64,000 nucleotides of DNA from JADFJB01 sp964464595 (GTDB taxonomy: Bacteria; Zhuqueibacterota; JdFR-76; DREG01). The notes below the pieces were generated by a model that had not been told where the DNA came from, searched no databases, and saw only the letters and a list, made by a program, of their open reading frames with translations. The stretch is from contig CAYXGW010000002.1 in assembly GCA_964464595.1 (NCBI GenBank), forward strand, positions 72,420 through 136,419, in the 5' to 3' direction. The position numbers were made by a program, and so were the translations under genes. How positions within the stretch are numbered: position 1 is the stretch's first letter; each line of letters starts with the position of its first letter. Shown one piece after another: positions 41,375-50,016 of this stretch.

Positions 41375-42306
41375 CTTATGTTTTTCAGATATTTTAAAAA
41401 TTCACTGTCTGTACTCAAGATCAAAGTAGTATTGGTATTCATAGTTGTCCGGTAAGATTCCAAAGTTTGCAAAAATGCATAGAAATCTGGGTCTTTGTTA
41501 AAGGCTTCCGCATAGATTTTTGTTGCTTCGGCATCTGCTCTGCCTATAATTTCCTGCGCTGTTCTATAGGCACCTGAAGTAATAATCTGGAATTCCTTTT
41601 CTCTTTCACCATCTATTTCCGCTTTTCTACCACCTCCCTCAGAGCGATATTTTTGTGCAATTCGCTTACGTTCGGAAATCATTCTTTCATAAACCTTTTG
41701 CCGGACATCCTCACGGTAATTGATTCTTTTAATCTTAATATCTAATAATTCAATTCCATATTGCGGCATAATTACCGCTGCATTTTTTAAGATTAACTTG
41801 GTGATCGCTTCACGGCCTTTTGCAATTTGCTGGACAGCGGTCTCCAGTCCAAAACTTTCCTGTTCCTCAATAGTGGTCTCTAATTCTCTATTAGAGTTTC
41901 GGACGACTTCGATCAACAAATTCTCAGAAATGAAATTTCGCGTAGCGCTTTCAATGATATCATCTAACCTGCTATGAGCGTTTCTTTCATTATTTACCGA
42001 TTGATAAAATTGAAGGGGATCAACGATACGCCATCGGGCAAAAGTATCCACCCAAATATAACGTTTATCTTGGGTTGGAACTTCATTGGCATCGCCATCC
42101 CATTCAAGAATTCGTTTGTCAAATGATCTGACATCTTGAATAAATGGCAATTTAAAATACAAGCCGGCACTTGTAATGGTTTTTTTCACCTTGCCAAATT
42201 GTAATACGATCACTTGTTCGGTTTCATCAACTGTATATGCTGATGAAAGTAGTAAAATCAATCCTAAAAATCCTGCTACCAAACCTAGAATTCTTGATTT
42301 TTTCAT
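41371..42306 (-). CDS. hflC: Membrane protease modulator HflC
   Basis: A 311-residue SPFH/band-7 protein with an N-terminal membrane segment (ILGLVAGFLGLILLLSSAYTV) and VDETEQVIVLQFGKVKKTI, which is typical of HflC. Its long C-terminal helix contains EREKEFQIITSGAYRTAQEIIGRADAEA. With HflK it forms a cage around FtsH. It overlaps hflK and hslV by 4 bp each. Confidence 0.92.
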   Translation of the reverse strand: MKKSRILGLVAGFLGLILLLSSAYTVDETEQVIVLQFGKVKKTITSAGLYFKLPFIQDVRSFDKRILEWDGDANEVPTQDKRYIWVDTFARWRIVDPLQFYQSVNNERNAHSRLDDIIESATRNFISENLLIEVVRNSNRELETTIEEQESFGLETAVQQIAKGREAITKLILKNAAVIMPQYGIELLDIKIKRINYREDVRQKVYERMISERKRIAQKYRSEGGGRKAEIDGEREKEFQIITSGAYRTAQEIIGRADAEATKIYAEAFNKDPDFYAFLQTLESYRTTMNTNTTLILSTDSEFLKYLKNIR

Positions 42307-43289
42307 TGCACTGCCTCCTTTTTCATAAGTTGAAGAAGAGGAATCACCCCCTGTTGTTTTTCATCGATAATATAGATGTTTTCCATATTCGGAAGAATGT
42401 CCAGCATGGTCTCGAGATATAACCTTCTTCTTGTAACTTCTTTTGCTTTTCTATACTCATTCCAGACTGCCAAAAACTTTTCAGCATCACCCAAAGCACG
42501 ATTGGTGCGATTGGTATGATAGCCTTCTGCCTGGGTGATGGTTTGCGCCGCTTCACCTTTAGCTTGTGGAATAACCCTGTTGTAGCCTTCCAGGGCTTCA
42601 TTAATAATTCGCTCTTTTTCCTGCCTCGCTTCATTAACTTCATTAAAGGCTGATTGAACCGGTATTGGCGGATTTACATCTTGCAATTTAATGGTTTGGA
42701 TTTCCAGGCCCGTGTCAAATTCATCCAATAATTTTTGGGTGATAGAATCCGCTAAAGCTTCTATTCTTTGTCGACTTAATACGATCACCTCATCCACACT
42801 ATGATCTCCAACTACCATTCTCATTACAGATTCGGAAATATCCCGCATGGTTTCGACTACATTTCTCACATTAAATAAATATTTAACCGGATCTTTAATC
42901 CGGTATTGGACAATCCACTCAACCAAAGCTGAATTTAAATCCCCCGTTAACATGAGTGATACTTCTTCAAAACTTCGGGAATCAAATTGTGATCGCACAC
43001 CGGCTTGAACCGTACGAAACCCAAACTCTTCTTTATACACTCGTTGGACTTTAACTTTTTTTACAGTTTCAAATCCAAAGGGTATTTTGAAATGAAGACC
43101 AGGTTCTCCGGTTCTTTGGTATTTTCCAAACCGTTGAATCACACCGACTTCATCTGCGTCCACGGTATAAATCATTGAAAATAAAAACCAAATCGCTAAA
43201 ATCCCGCCAACAATTCCAAAAATAATAAATTTTGGAATTTCAGGAACTTCAATTTCAGTATCTCCTACAACAATTCTTTTTCTTGCCAT
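42303..43289 (-). CDS. hflK: Membrane protease modulator HflK
   Basis: A 328-residue SPFH protein. A cytoplasmic head of ~20 residues precedes one membrane segment (IIFGIVGGILAIWFLFSMIYTV), then DADEVGVIQRFGKYQRTGEPGLHFKIPFG, the HflK band-7 start. The Gly-rich N-terminus of E. coli HflK is missing. It lies upstream of hflC in the hflK-hflC-hslV-hslU series, tying FtsH control and HslUV proteolysis into one transcript. Confidence 0.92.
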   Translation of the reverse strand: MARKRIVVGDTEIEVPEIPKFIIFGIVGGILAIWFLFSMIYTVDADEVGVIQRFGKYQRTGEPGLHFKIPFGFETVKKVKVQRVYKEEFGFRTVQAGVRSQFDSRSFEEVSLMLTGDLNSALVEWIVQYRIKDPVKYLFNVRNVVETMRDISESVMRMVVGDHSVDEVIVLSRQRIEALADSITQKLLDEFDTGLEIQTIKLQDVNPPIPVQSAFNEVNEARQEKERIINEALEGYNRVIPQAKGEAAQTITQAEGYHTNRTNRALGDAEKFLAVWNEYRKAKEVTRRRLYLETMLDILPNMENIYIIDEKQQGVIPLLQLMKKEAVQ

Positions 43290-43318
43290 TTAGCATACCT
43301 CCCAACTGATTGTTTTTT

Positions 43319-44743
43319 TTATAGTTGCCGTCTCAATCTTGCAACCGGAATTTTCATCTGTTCACGATATTTAGCCACTGTTCTACGGGCAAGAGGATAG
43401 CCCTTTTCCGCAAGAAGTTTTACAAGAGTTTGATCGTTCAGGGGTTTATGTGGATCTTCATTATCAATGATATTTTTAATCAAATCTTTAAACTTTCTGT
43501 TTGAAACCTCTTCACCCGAACTGGTGGTCATCTTTTCACTAAAGAAATATTTTATCTCAAAAACCCCAAAGTCGGTTTGAACATATTTGCCATTAGACAC
43601 CCGGCTAATAGTTGATATATCCATATTCACTTCTTCGGCTATATCCTTTAATATCATCGGTTTAAGTTGACCAGGACCCTTGTCGAAAAATTTATGCTGC
43701 CTTTCGACAATTTCTGTCATCACCCTAAAAATAGTCGCCCGGCGTTGATGAATGGAATTGATCAGCCATCGGGCATTTTCTAATCTTTTTCGAATAAAAT
43801 TCTTAACATCCGAAGATACTTTTTTCTTATCGGAAAGCATTTGCCTATATCCCCTATTGATGCGTAGATTAGGAATATTTGATTCATTCAAGGAAACTAC
43901 AAATTCATCATCAACTCTTTCAACAATTACATCCGGGATTACATAATTCTGATCCTGGCTTATATAGCCTTCGCCTGGCTTCGGATTTAGCGTTGAAATC
44001 TCTTCCATTGCTGCCTTGATAGCGTCTAAAGAAAGCTCCATTCTCTTAGCAATTCTTTCAAAACGTTTATTCTTAAAATCTTCAAAATGGTTTCTTATCA
44101 TCTCCATTGCTTCTGCTTGGTCTTCCATTTGTTCTAACTGGATTAACAAACATTCCCGAAGATTCCTTGCAGCTATGCCGACTGGTTCGAACGTTTGAAT
44201 AAGTCGAAGAACCTTTTCTACTTCCTCTTTTGTGATTTCCAGATTTAAAGCAATCTCTTCCAATTCAATTTTAAGGTAGCCATCTTCATTAATATTCCAG
44301 ATGATATTTTCACCGATCATAATTTCTTTTTCCGGAATGTCCATGATCTCATGAAGTTGTTCAAGAAGATGTTCGGACAAAGTCGTTTTGCTGACATTAG
44401 GACGTTCATAATCTTCAATATTCGGATCTTTGGGAATCCTGAATTCATACTCGTCTTCTCCCGCTATTAAATCCCAATCGATCTCATCTTCTTTTTCACC
44501 ATCAGCAGAATCAGTATCCTCTTCTTTATTCTCTGAATCTTCCGGAACTTCTTGCTCCAAAGAAGAATCTTCATCCATTTCCACATCCTCATCAAGGACT
44601 TCTTCCAAAAGAGGATTTTCCTGCAATTCAATTTTAATGCGCTGCTCCAATCTTATAAGCGGTAATTGCAGTAATGTTGAAAGTAATACCTGTTGAGGTG
44701 ATTGGGTTTGATGCAAACCCATTGATAGTTTTTGACTTAACAT
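43319..44743 (-). CDS. rpoN: RNA polymerase sigma-54 factor
   Basis: A 474-residue sigma-54. Region I is Gln/Leu-rich (LSQKLSMGLHQTQSPQQVLL), then an acidic region II (DEDVEMDEDSSLEQEV), the core-binding domain, and a DNA-binding part with DISTISRVSNGKYVQTDFG and the C-terminal RpoN box ARRTVAKYREQMKIP. Sigma-54 needs enhancer-binding ATPases, none of which is in this window. It follows lptB, the same order as in Proteobacteria. Confidence 0.95.
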   Translation of the reverse strand: MLSQKLSMGLHQTQSPQQVLLSTLLQLPLIRLEQRIKIELQENPLLEEVLDEDVEMDEDSSLEQEVPEDSENKEEDTDSADGEKEDEIDWDLIAGEDEYEFRIPKDPNIEDYERPNVSKTTLSEHLLEQLHEIMDIPEKEIMIGENIIWNINEDGYLKIELEEIALNLEITKEEVEKVLRLIQTFEPVGIAARNLRECLLIQLEQMEDQAEAMEMIRNHFEDFKNKRFERIAKRMELSLDAIKAAMEEISTLNPKPGEGYISQDQNYVIPDVIVERVDDEFVVSLNESNIPNLRINRGYRQMLSDKKKVSSDVKNFIRKRLENARWLINSIHQRRATIFRVMTEIVERQHKFFDKGPGQLKPMILKDIAEEVNMDISTISRVSNGKYVQTDFGVFEIKYFFSEKMTTSSGEEVSNRKFKDLIKNIIDNEDPHKPLNDQTLVKLLAEKGYPLARRTVAKYREQMKIPVARLRRQL

Positions 44744-44784
44744 CCTAAAACCAACCCAAATTTATATGAGAATTTCAATTTTTC

Positions 44785-45528
44785 CTATCTATTTAACTTA
44801 AATTTATCACCTAAATAGAGCATTTTTGTTTCAGAATCGTTGGCAAGGAATTCAGAGGTTCCTGATTTTAATACACTACCATCATAAAGTAGATATGCTC
44901 TATCGGTAATTTCCAATGTTTCATGGACATTATGATCAGTAACCAAAATTCCGATCCCTTTTTCTTTTAAATTCATGATGATATTTTGGATATCATCTAC
45001 AGCGATGGGGTCAATCCCTGCAAAGGGCTCATCCAGTAATAGAAATTTTGGATTGAGAACAAGCGCCCGAGAGATTTCAACGCGGCGTCTTTCGCCACCG
45101 GATAAATTATATGCCTTATTTTTTCGAATATGTGTCAAACCAAATTCTTCAAGTAAATTTTGTAATCTGCCTTCCTGTTCGCGCACAGAAAGCTTTAACA
45201 TTTGCAATATCGAAATAAGATTCTCTTCTACTGTTAGCTTTCTAAAAATTGATGGCTCTTGTGACAAATAGCCAATACCCAGGCGAGCCCTGCGAAACAT
45301 AGGCATTTTTGTTATACGATCTTCGTTCAAGTAAATATCACCGTCATTCGGTCTTATCATTCCAACGATTATATAAAACGTTGTTGTTTTTCCAGCACCA
45401 TTTGGACCTAGTAAACCGACAATCTCACCCTGGTTAACATTCATGTTAACCTCTTTTACAACCTGTCGTTTTCCATAGTATTTTACCAGGTTTTCGACTC
45501 TTAGTAAATCTCGGTTGTTTGATTTCAC
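44785..45528 (-). CDS. lptB: LPS export ABC transporter ATP-binding protein LptB
   Basis: A 247-residue ATPase that powers LPS extraction. Walker A GPNGAGKTT is at residues 41-49, the signature is LSGGERRRVEISRAL, Walker B is FLLLDEPFAGID, and the H-loop TDHNVHETLEI follows. The LVKYYGKRQVV start and the GIGYLSQEPSIFRKLTVEEN stretch are typical of LptB. It stands between the OstA-domain gene and rpoN. Confidence 0.95.
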   Translation of the reverse strand: MKSNNRDLLRVENLVKYYGKRQVVKEVNMNVNQGEIVGLLGPNGAGKTTTFYIIVGMIRPNDGDIYLNEDRITKMPMFRRARLGIGYLSQEPSIFRKLTVEENLISILQMLKLSVREQEGRLQNLLEEFGLTHIRKNKAYNLSGGERRRVEISRALVLNPKFLLLDEPFAGIDPIAVDDIQNIIMNLKEKGIGILVTDHNVHETLEITDRAYLLYDGSVLKSGTSEFLANDSETKMLYLGDKFKLNR

Positions 45529-45548
45529 AATTTGCTGGAAAATTATTT

Positions 45549-46697
45549 TTATTGCAATGATTTGATTTTTGATTTTGGGGGATAAAATCGCCCACGGGAT
45601 ACTTCCGGATCACCTAGGACAGTTACATCTTTAACTAAGCCCTTGGCAAAATTGATTGCAAGCTCATCACCCAAAATATGGTTAATACCTTGAACTTTTC
45701 CTTCTTCGATAAGATGATAGATACTTATTGCCTGACCCTTTACTTTAATGTGCCGTACAGAATCATCTTTAATGTCAATCCAAATTTCCGCTCCTGTCAA
45801 TTGATCAAAAGCTGGATTATTTTCAATTTTAAAATTAGATAGCATTTCTCCCTTTCCGTTTAAGTATATCTGCCTCAATGAATCATTCTCAAAAAACATC
45901 TCGATTTGGTCTGCTTTCATATTTTTGTTATTTTGAGTTATTCGCGGGTTTTCTTTAATGATAATCCGGCTTTCCTGTTGGTGAAATTCCGCAAGATTCG
46001 CTTGAGCAATGATTTTGCTTTGTGTAATTACAACACTATCTTCGGCAATGGCAACTTTAGTTGAATCAAAATAAGTGATGATCCGTGATTCGATGGTGAT
46101 TTCAGGTTTTCCCAAACTGTCATTTTTAACAAATTTCGGATCGACTTCCAATAATAACTTCTGCAATTTTTTATCATACGTTAATTTTTCGCAAGTAACA
46201 ACAACGTCATTCTCCAGATCAACAAATTGAACATTATTATTTGCATAAACCATATCCTTAAAAGCTTCGTGTCTTATTTCATCTGCAAATATCTTCTGTT
46301 GATTTATAACCAACTCCACATTACCTCTAGCCAATTCTCTTTTCGGATTTGAGTAAGATTCAAAATAATCTGCCAATAAAGTATAACTGCTGTCCTGATA
46401 AAATACATTACCTTTAAAAACCGCCAAATCCTGATCGTCGTAAAATAATGCACGATCACACCGAAGTTCCTGGTTTCCTTTACGAAAATAGACATTACCG
46501 ATAAGCTGAACAACTTTTTGGGAATTTAGCATTTCATATTGAAGTTTATCTGAATCCCAGTAAGTTAATCCTGATCTATCCCAATTTTTTTGTGCTTGTA
46601 CATTTTGTATAAACAGCAAAATTATACCTACAGAGAGTAAAAACCGAATGAACCTATTATCCAGTCTTGACCACTTTTGGATCATTTTCATCATCAT
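45549..46697 (-). CDS. OstA/LptA-domain periplasmic protein (LPS transport)
   Basis: A 382-residue exported protein with a signal sequence (FLLSVGIILLFIQNVQA) and repeated jellyroll strands of the OstA type: GNVYFRKGNQELRCDRALFY, GNVFYQDSSYTLLADYFESY, GNVELVINQQKIFADEIRHE. It is longer than LptA (~180 aa) but ends after the jellyroll region, with no long LptD barrel. It therefore looks like an extended LptA or an LptD N-terminal module. Placed between lptC and lptB, where lptA sits in other genomes, it likely forms the periplasmic bridge. Confidence 0.8.
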   Translation of the reverse strand: MMMKMIQKWSRLDNRFIRFLLSVGIILLFIQNVQAQKNWDRSGLTYWDSDKLQYEMLNSQKVVQLIGNVYFRKGNQELRCDRALFYDDQDLAVFKGNVFYQDSSYTLLADYFESYSNPKRELARGNVELVINQQKIFADEIRHEAFKDMVYANNNVQFVDLENDVVVTCEKLTYDKKLQKLLLEVDPKFVKNDSLGKPEITIESRIITYFDSTKVAIAEDSVVITQSKIIAQANLAEFHQQESRIIIKENPRITQNNKNMKADQIEMFFENDSLRQIYLNGKGEMLSNFKIENNPAFDQLTGAEIWIDIKDDSVRHIKVKGQAISIYHLIEEGKVQGINHILGDELAINFAKGLVKDVTVLGDPEVSRGRFYPPKSKIKSLQ

Positions 46698-46727
46698 ATT
46701 TTTAGCAATCCTGATTACTCCGGACAG

Positions 46728-47291
46728 TTACTTTATGCCAATATCAACAGGCCTTTTCGTATGGCCTCTACTTTCTTTTATTTCCCATTTACTGAAATCC
46801 GTTTCCGCTTCAAATCCGGTTCCGTAAATCGTATCCTGTTCAGTAACAATTGTCACAAAATCATTGGTAAATATTTTCTTTTTGATATTGTCCCAGAACA
46901 GGCTCTCTGTAAACAATGTAACATCGGCGCTATCCGAGTGTGCGATAACATTCCCATGCGCTTCCATTAATGTTCTGTCTTCTTTTAGCTTTCCTTTTTC
47001 TCCGGTTATCCAGCTGGTTTTTTCTCCAATATTATTATAAAAGTCTATCCGAAATTTTTGATCAAACTCATATTCTTTTCTAGCATTAAACTGCGAAATA
47101 TGATCAAACCACAACTGTGCATTAACCAAGCCGTTTTCCGTCGCTTCAAATGTCACATCCCAACTCTCTTGATCAGGCACTTTTATTTCTTCTTCCAACT
47201 CTTCCTGAGTAAAATTAGAATTCATACTACAACCAGCTAGCAGGTTGATAAATATGATCGGCCATAATTTGATCAGTATATCTTTTATCAT
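46728..47291 (-). CDS. lptC: LptC, LPS export periplasmic protein (lipoprotein form)
   Basis: A 187-residue protein with a lipoprotein signal (LWPIIFINLLAGC) in place of the E. coli membrane anchor, as in FCB-group LptC. The mature part has the LptC pattern DVTFEATENGLVNAQLWFDHI, GEKTSWITGEKGKLKEDRTLMEAHGNVIAHS, and IFTNDFVTIVTEQDTIYGTGFEAE. It links the LptBFG transporter to the bridge protein. Neighbours lptB, OstA and kdsD support it. Confidence 0.87.
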   Translation of the reverse strand: MIKDILIKLWPIIFINLLAGCSMNSNFTQEELEEEIKVPDQESWDVTFEATENGLVNAQLWFDHISQFNARKEYEFDQKFRIDFYNNIGEKTSWITGEKGKLKEDRTLMEAHGNVIAHSDSADVTLFTESLFWDNIKKKIFTNDFVTIVTEQDTIYGTGFEAETDFSKWEIKESRGHTKRPVDIGIK

Positions 47292-47312
47292 CGTTTATGA
47301 ATATAAATTGTA

Positions 47313-48338
47313 CTAGGATAAACCAGCCTTCAACAAATCATGTAAATGAATCATTCCGATAGGTTGTTTTTCTTCGTTAATAATAATAACCTGGTTGATT
47401 GCGTTTATTTTCACAATATTCATCACATCGGTAGCCATCATGCCGGTTTTAGCGACTACCGGATGGGGAGATAAAATATCTCTGGCACTGTATTTATTAA
47501 AATTAAGCTGCTTTTCAAGAAGCCGTCTTAAATCACCATCCGTAATAATCCCAATCAATTGATCATCCTCATCAATAACTGCAGTTGCACCAAACCTTTT
47601 TGTTGTTATTTCAAGCAGAACCTCATGCAAAGTCGCATCTTCACGGACTTTTGCCACCCGTTTACCGGTAAACATTAAATCGTCTATTCTTAATGTTAAC
47701 TTCTTGCCGATTACTCCACCGGGGTGCAATAATGCAAAATCCTCCAAACTAAAATTCCTAAGTTCGATTAAAGAAATTGCCAAAGCATCTCCCATTGCCA
47801 ATGTGGCGGTTGTGCTTGCAGTTGGTGCCATATCAAATGGGCACGCTTCCTCATCCACACATACATCCAAAACCACATCACTTCGAAGTGCAAGTTCAGA
47901 CTGGGAATTACCGGTTAGAGAAATGATTGGCACACCAATCCTTCGAAAAATCGGTAATATTTGAGTTATTTCGTCCGAATTTCCACTCTTTGAAATACAG
48001 ATAGTCACATCATTTTTCATGACCATACCCAGGTCACCATGAACACCTTCAGTCGGATGTAAAAAATAAGCGGCTTTTCCCAAACTGGTAAATGTAGCTG
48101 CTATTTTCTTTCCGATAATTCCGGATTTTCCGATTCCGGTAATAACCACTCTACCGGTTGCATCGTGTATAATTTTTACAGCTTCATAGAAATTATCATC
48201 GATCTTATTTTCAAGAACTTTTAAAGCTGCCGCCTCAATTCGAATTACCCGTTTACCTCTTTCAATAATCTCAGCTTTATCAGCAAATTCAAAACGATCC
48301 AAATCTTCAACTTTTATTTTTGACAATTCAACGGGCAT
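47313..48338 (-). CDS. kdsD: D-arabinose 5-phosphate isomerase
   Basis: A 341-residue KdsD: a SIS domain with VVITGIGKSGIIGKKIAATFTSLG and HPTEGVHGDLGMV, then two CBS domains (ATLHEVLLEITTKRFGATAVID and VMNIVKINAINQVIIINEEK). It converts ribulose-5-P to arabinose-5-P, the first step to KDO. Its start overlaps the upstream transaldolase-like gene by 11 bp. KdsC, the phosphatase of the pathway, is not in the window. Confidence 0.92.
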   Translation of the reverse strand: MPVELSKIKVEDLDRFEFADKAEIIERGKRVIRIEAAALKVLENKIDDNFYEAVKIIHDATGRVVITGIGKSGIIGKKIAATFTSLGKAAYFLHPTEGVHGDLGMVMKNDVTICISKSGNSDEITQILPIFRRIGVPIISLTGNSQSELALRSDVVLDVCVDEEACPFDMAPTASTTATLAMGDALAISLIELRNFSLEDFALLHPGGVIGKKLTLRIDDLMFTGKRVAKVREDATLHEVLLEITTKRFGATAVIDEDDQLIGIITDGDLRRLLEKQLNFNKYSARDILSPHPVVAKTGMMATDVMNIVKINAINQVIIINEEKQPIGMIHLHDLLKAGLS

Positions 48339-48996
48339 TTTTACCCCTATTCTTTTCTAATTTTTTCCAATCATTTAAAAATTTCTCAATCCCAATGTCA
48401 GTAAGTGGGTGTTGAGCCAGCTGTTTATAAACGGAAACCGGAGCTGTTACAATATCTACACCCATAAGAGCCAATTCTAAAATGTGCATAGGATGTCGAA
48501 CACTAGCCGCTAATATCTGGCTGGGTAATTCGCTGTAATTTTGTAATATACGGTGTATTTGTGAAATCATTTCGATGCCATCTATTGAAACATCATCCAA
48601 TCGACCAACGAAAGGGATAAGATAAGACACCCCGGCCTTTGCCGCCAAAAGAGCTTGTGTTGGAGAAAAAATAAGGGTAATACCGGTTGGTATTCCATCC
48701 AGTTCAAGCTTACGAGCCGCTTTGATACCCTCTTGTGTAGCCGGTATCTTTATGACCACTTGGTCTGACCATTTTGACATTTCATGACCTTCCTCCAAAA
48801 TACCGGACTCATCAAGTCGAATAACCTCGGTAAATATTGGGCCTTGGATTTCAGAGGCTATCTCTTCCACAACATCTTTCATATCTCTCCCTGATTTCAT
48901 GATCAAAGTCGGATTTGTGGTTACTCCATCTGCAATGCCCAGGTTTTTAGCTTCCTTTATGTCTTTGATATCAGCAGAATCCACGTAAAACTTCAT
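48328..48996 (-). CDS. Fructose-6-phosphate aldolase / transaldolase-like protein
   Basis: A 222-residue short transaldolase of the FSA/TalC type. It starts MKFYVDSADIKDIKEAKNLG, has GVTTNPTLIMKSG, and the Schiff-base lysine in VVIKIPATQEG. FSA-type and short transaldolase enzymes cannot be told apart by eye; the length (~215-220) fits both. Its position next to kdsD suggests supply of pentose phosphate or a linked sugar-phosphate step. Confidence 0.87.
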   Translation of the reverse strand: MKFYVDSADIKDIKEAKNLGIADGVTTNPTLIMKSGRDMKDVVEEIASEIQGPIFTEVIRLDESGILEEGHEMSKWSDQVVIKIPATQEGIKAARKLELDGIPTGITLIFSPTQALLAAKAGVSYLIPFVGRLDDVSIDGIEMISQIHRILQNYSELPSQILAASVRHPMHILELALMGVDIVTAPVSVYKQLAQHPLTDIGIEKFLNDWKKLEKNRGKNAR

Positions 48997-49145
48997 ATTT
49001 TACTCTTCCTATTATTTTTTTCAGATGTAATATTCTAATAATCAAAGGATATTATTCAATGCCATTTTGAATGTAGTGAGAATCTCATAATGCTATCTTA
49101 TTAGAATTCTACAAACCAGAGTTTCTTCGCTATGCTCAGAATCAA

Positions 49146-49982
49146 CTAATCCATGTATTTTTTTGCAATCTGATCGAATTCTTTGACCTGGATTAAAAGG
49201 TCCTTTAATTGGTCTAATGGCCACATACTTGCAGCATCGCATTTAGCATTCTTACAATCCGGATGTGTTTCTATGAAAATAGCATCTACACCTGTACTCA
49301 CACCAGCCCTTGTTAATACAGGTACAAATCCGGGAGTTCCTCCAGAGGGGTCGCTGGAAGGAACGCCATAAATTCGAATGGCGTGAGTTACATCGAAAAC
49401 GACAGGGTAACCGGTTTTCTGCATTATAGGAATAGATCGCATATCTACAACAAGATTATGATATCCAAATACACAGCCTCGTTCTGTAAGCAGAATTTTT
49501 TCATTTCCCGTGCTTTCGATTTTATTTACAACTTTTCCCATATCTTCCGGATGTAAAAATTGGCCTTTCTTAATATTAATTACTTTCCCGGTTTTTCCTG
49601 CTGCAACAGTCAGACTGGTTTGCATCGAAAGATATGCCGGAATCTGAATTACATCCAAAACTTCCGCAGCTTTTTGAGCCTGATTTGAATTGTGGATATC
49701 AGACAGAATTGGGATATTAAATTCTTTTTTAACCTTATCCAGCATTTCCAGACCTTCTTCCAACCCTGGGCCTTGAAAGTACTCTACGGATGATCTATTA
49801 TCTTTTGTAAATGAAGATTTGAAAATAAAGGGTATCTCCAGTTCTTTGCAGAGTAATTGAATTGTGCCGGCAGTATCTGATAGTAATTGCTGGCTTTCGA
49901 TTACACAAGGTCCTGAAATTAAAACGATGGGTTTACCGCCACCCATTTGAATATCTTTTATATTTATAATCTTTGTGATCAT
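49146..49982 (-). CDS. kdsA: 3-deoxy-8-phosphooctulonate synthase
   Basis: A 278-residue KDO-8-P synthase that joins PEP and arabinose-5-P. Motifs: LISGPCVIESQ, FKSSFTKDNRSSVEYFQGPGLEEGL, VQIPAYLSMQTSLT, TERGCVFGYHNLVVDMRSIPIM and the IETHPDCKNAKCDAASMWPL end. A Cys near residue 14 (GPC) and the later Cys, His, Glu and Asp positions would allow a metal-dependent type. It lies directly downstream of pyrG. Confidence 0.93.
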   Translation of the reverse strand: MITKIINIKDIQMGGGKPIVLISGPCVIESQQLLSDTAGTIQLLCKELEIPFIFKSSFTKDNRSSVEYFQGPGLEEGLEMLDKVKKEFNIPILSDIHNSNQAQKAAEVLDVIQIPAYLSMQTSLTVAAGKTGKVINIKKGQFLHPEDMGKVVNKIESTGNEKILLTERGCVFGYHNLVVDMRSIPIMQKTGYPVVFDVTHAIRIYGVPSSDPSGGTPGFVPVLTRAGVSTGVDAIFIETHPDCKNAKCDAASMWPLDQLKDLLIQVKEFDQIAKKYMD

Positions 49983-50016
49983 ATAAATATTAAGCTCTAT
50001 TAATCAAAATAACAGT

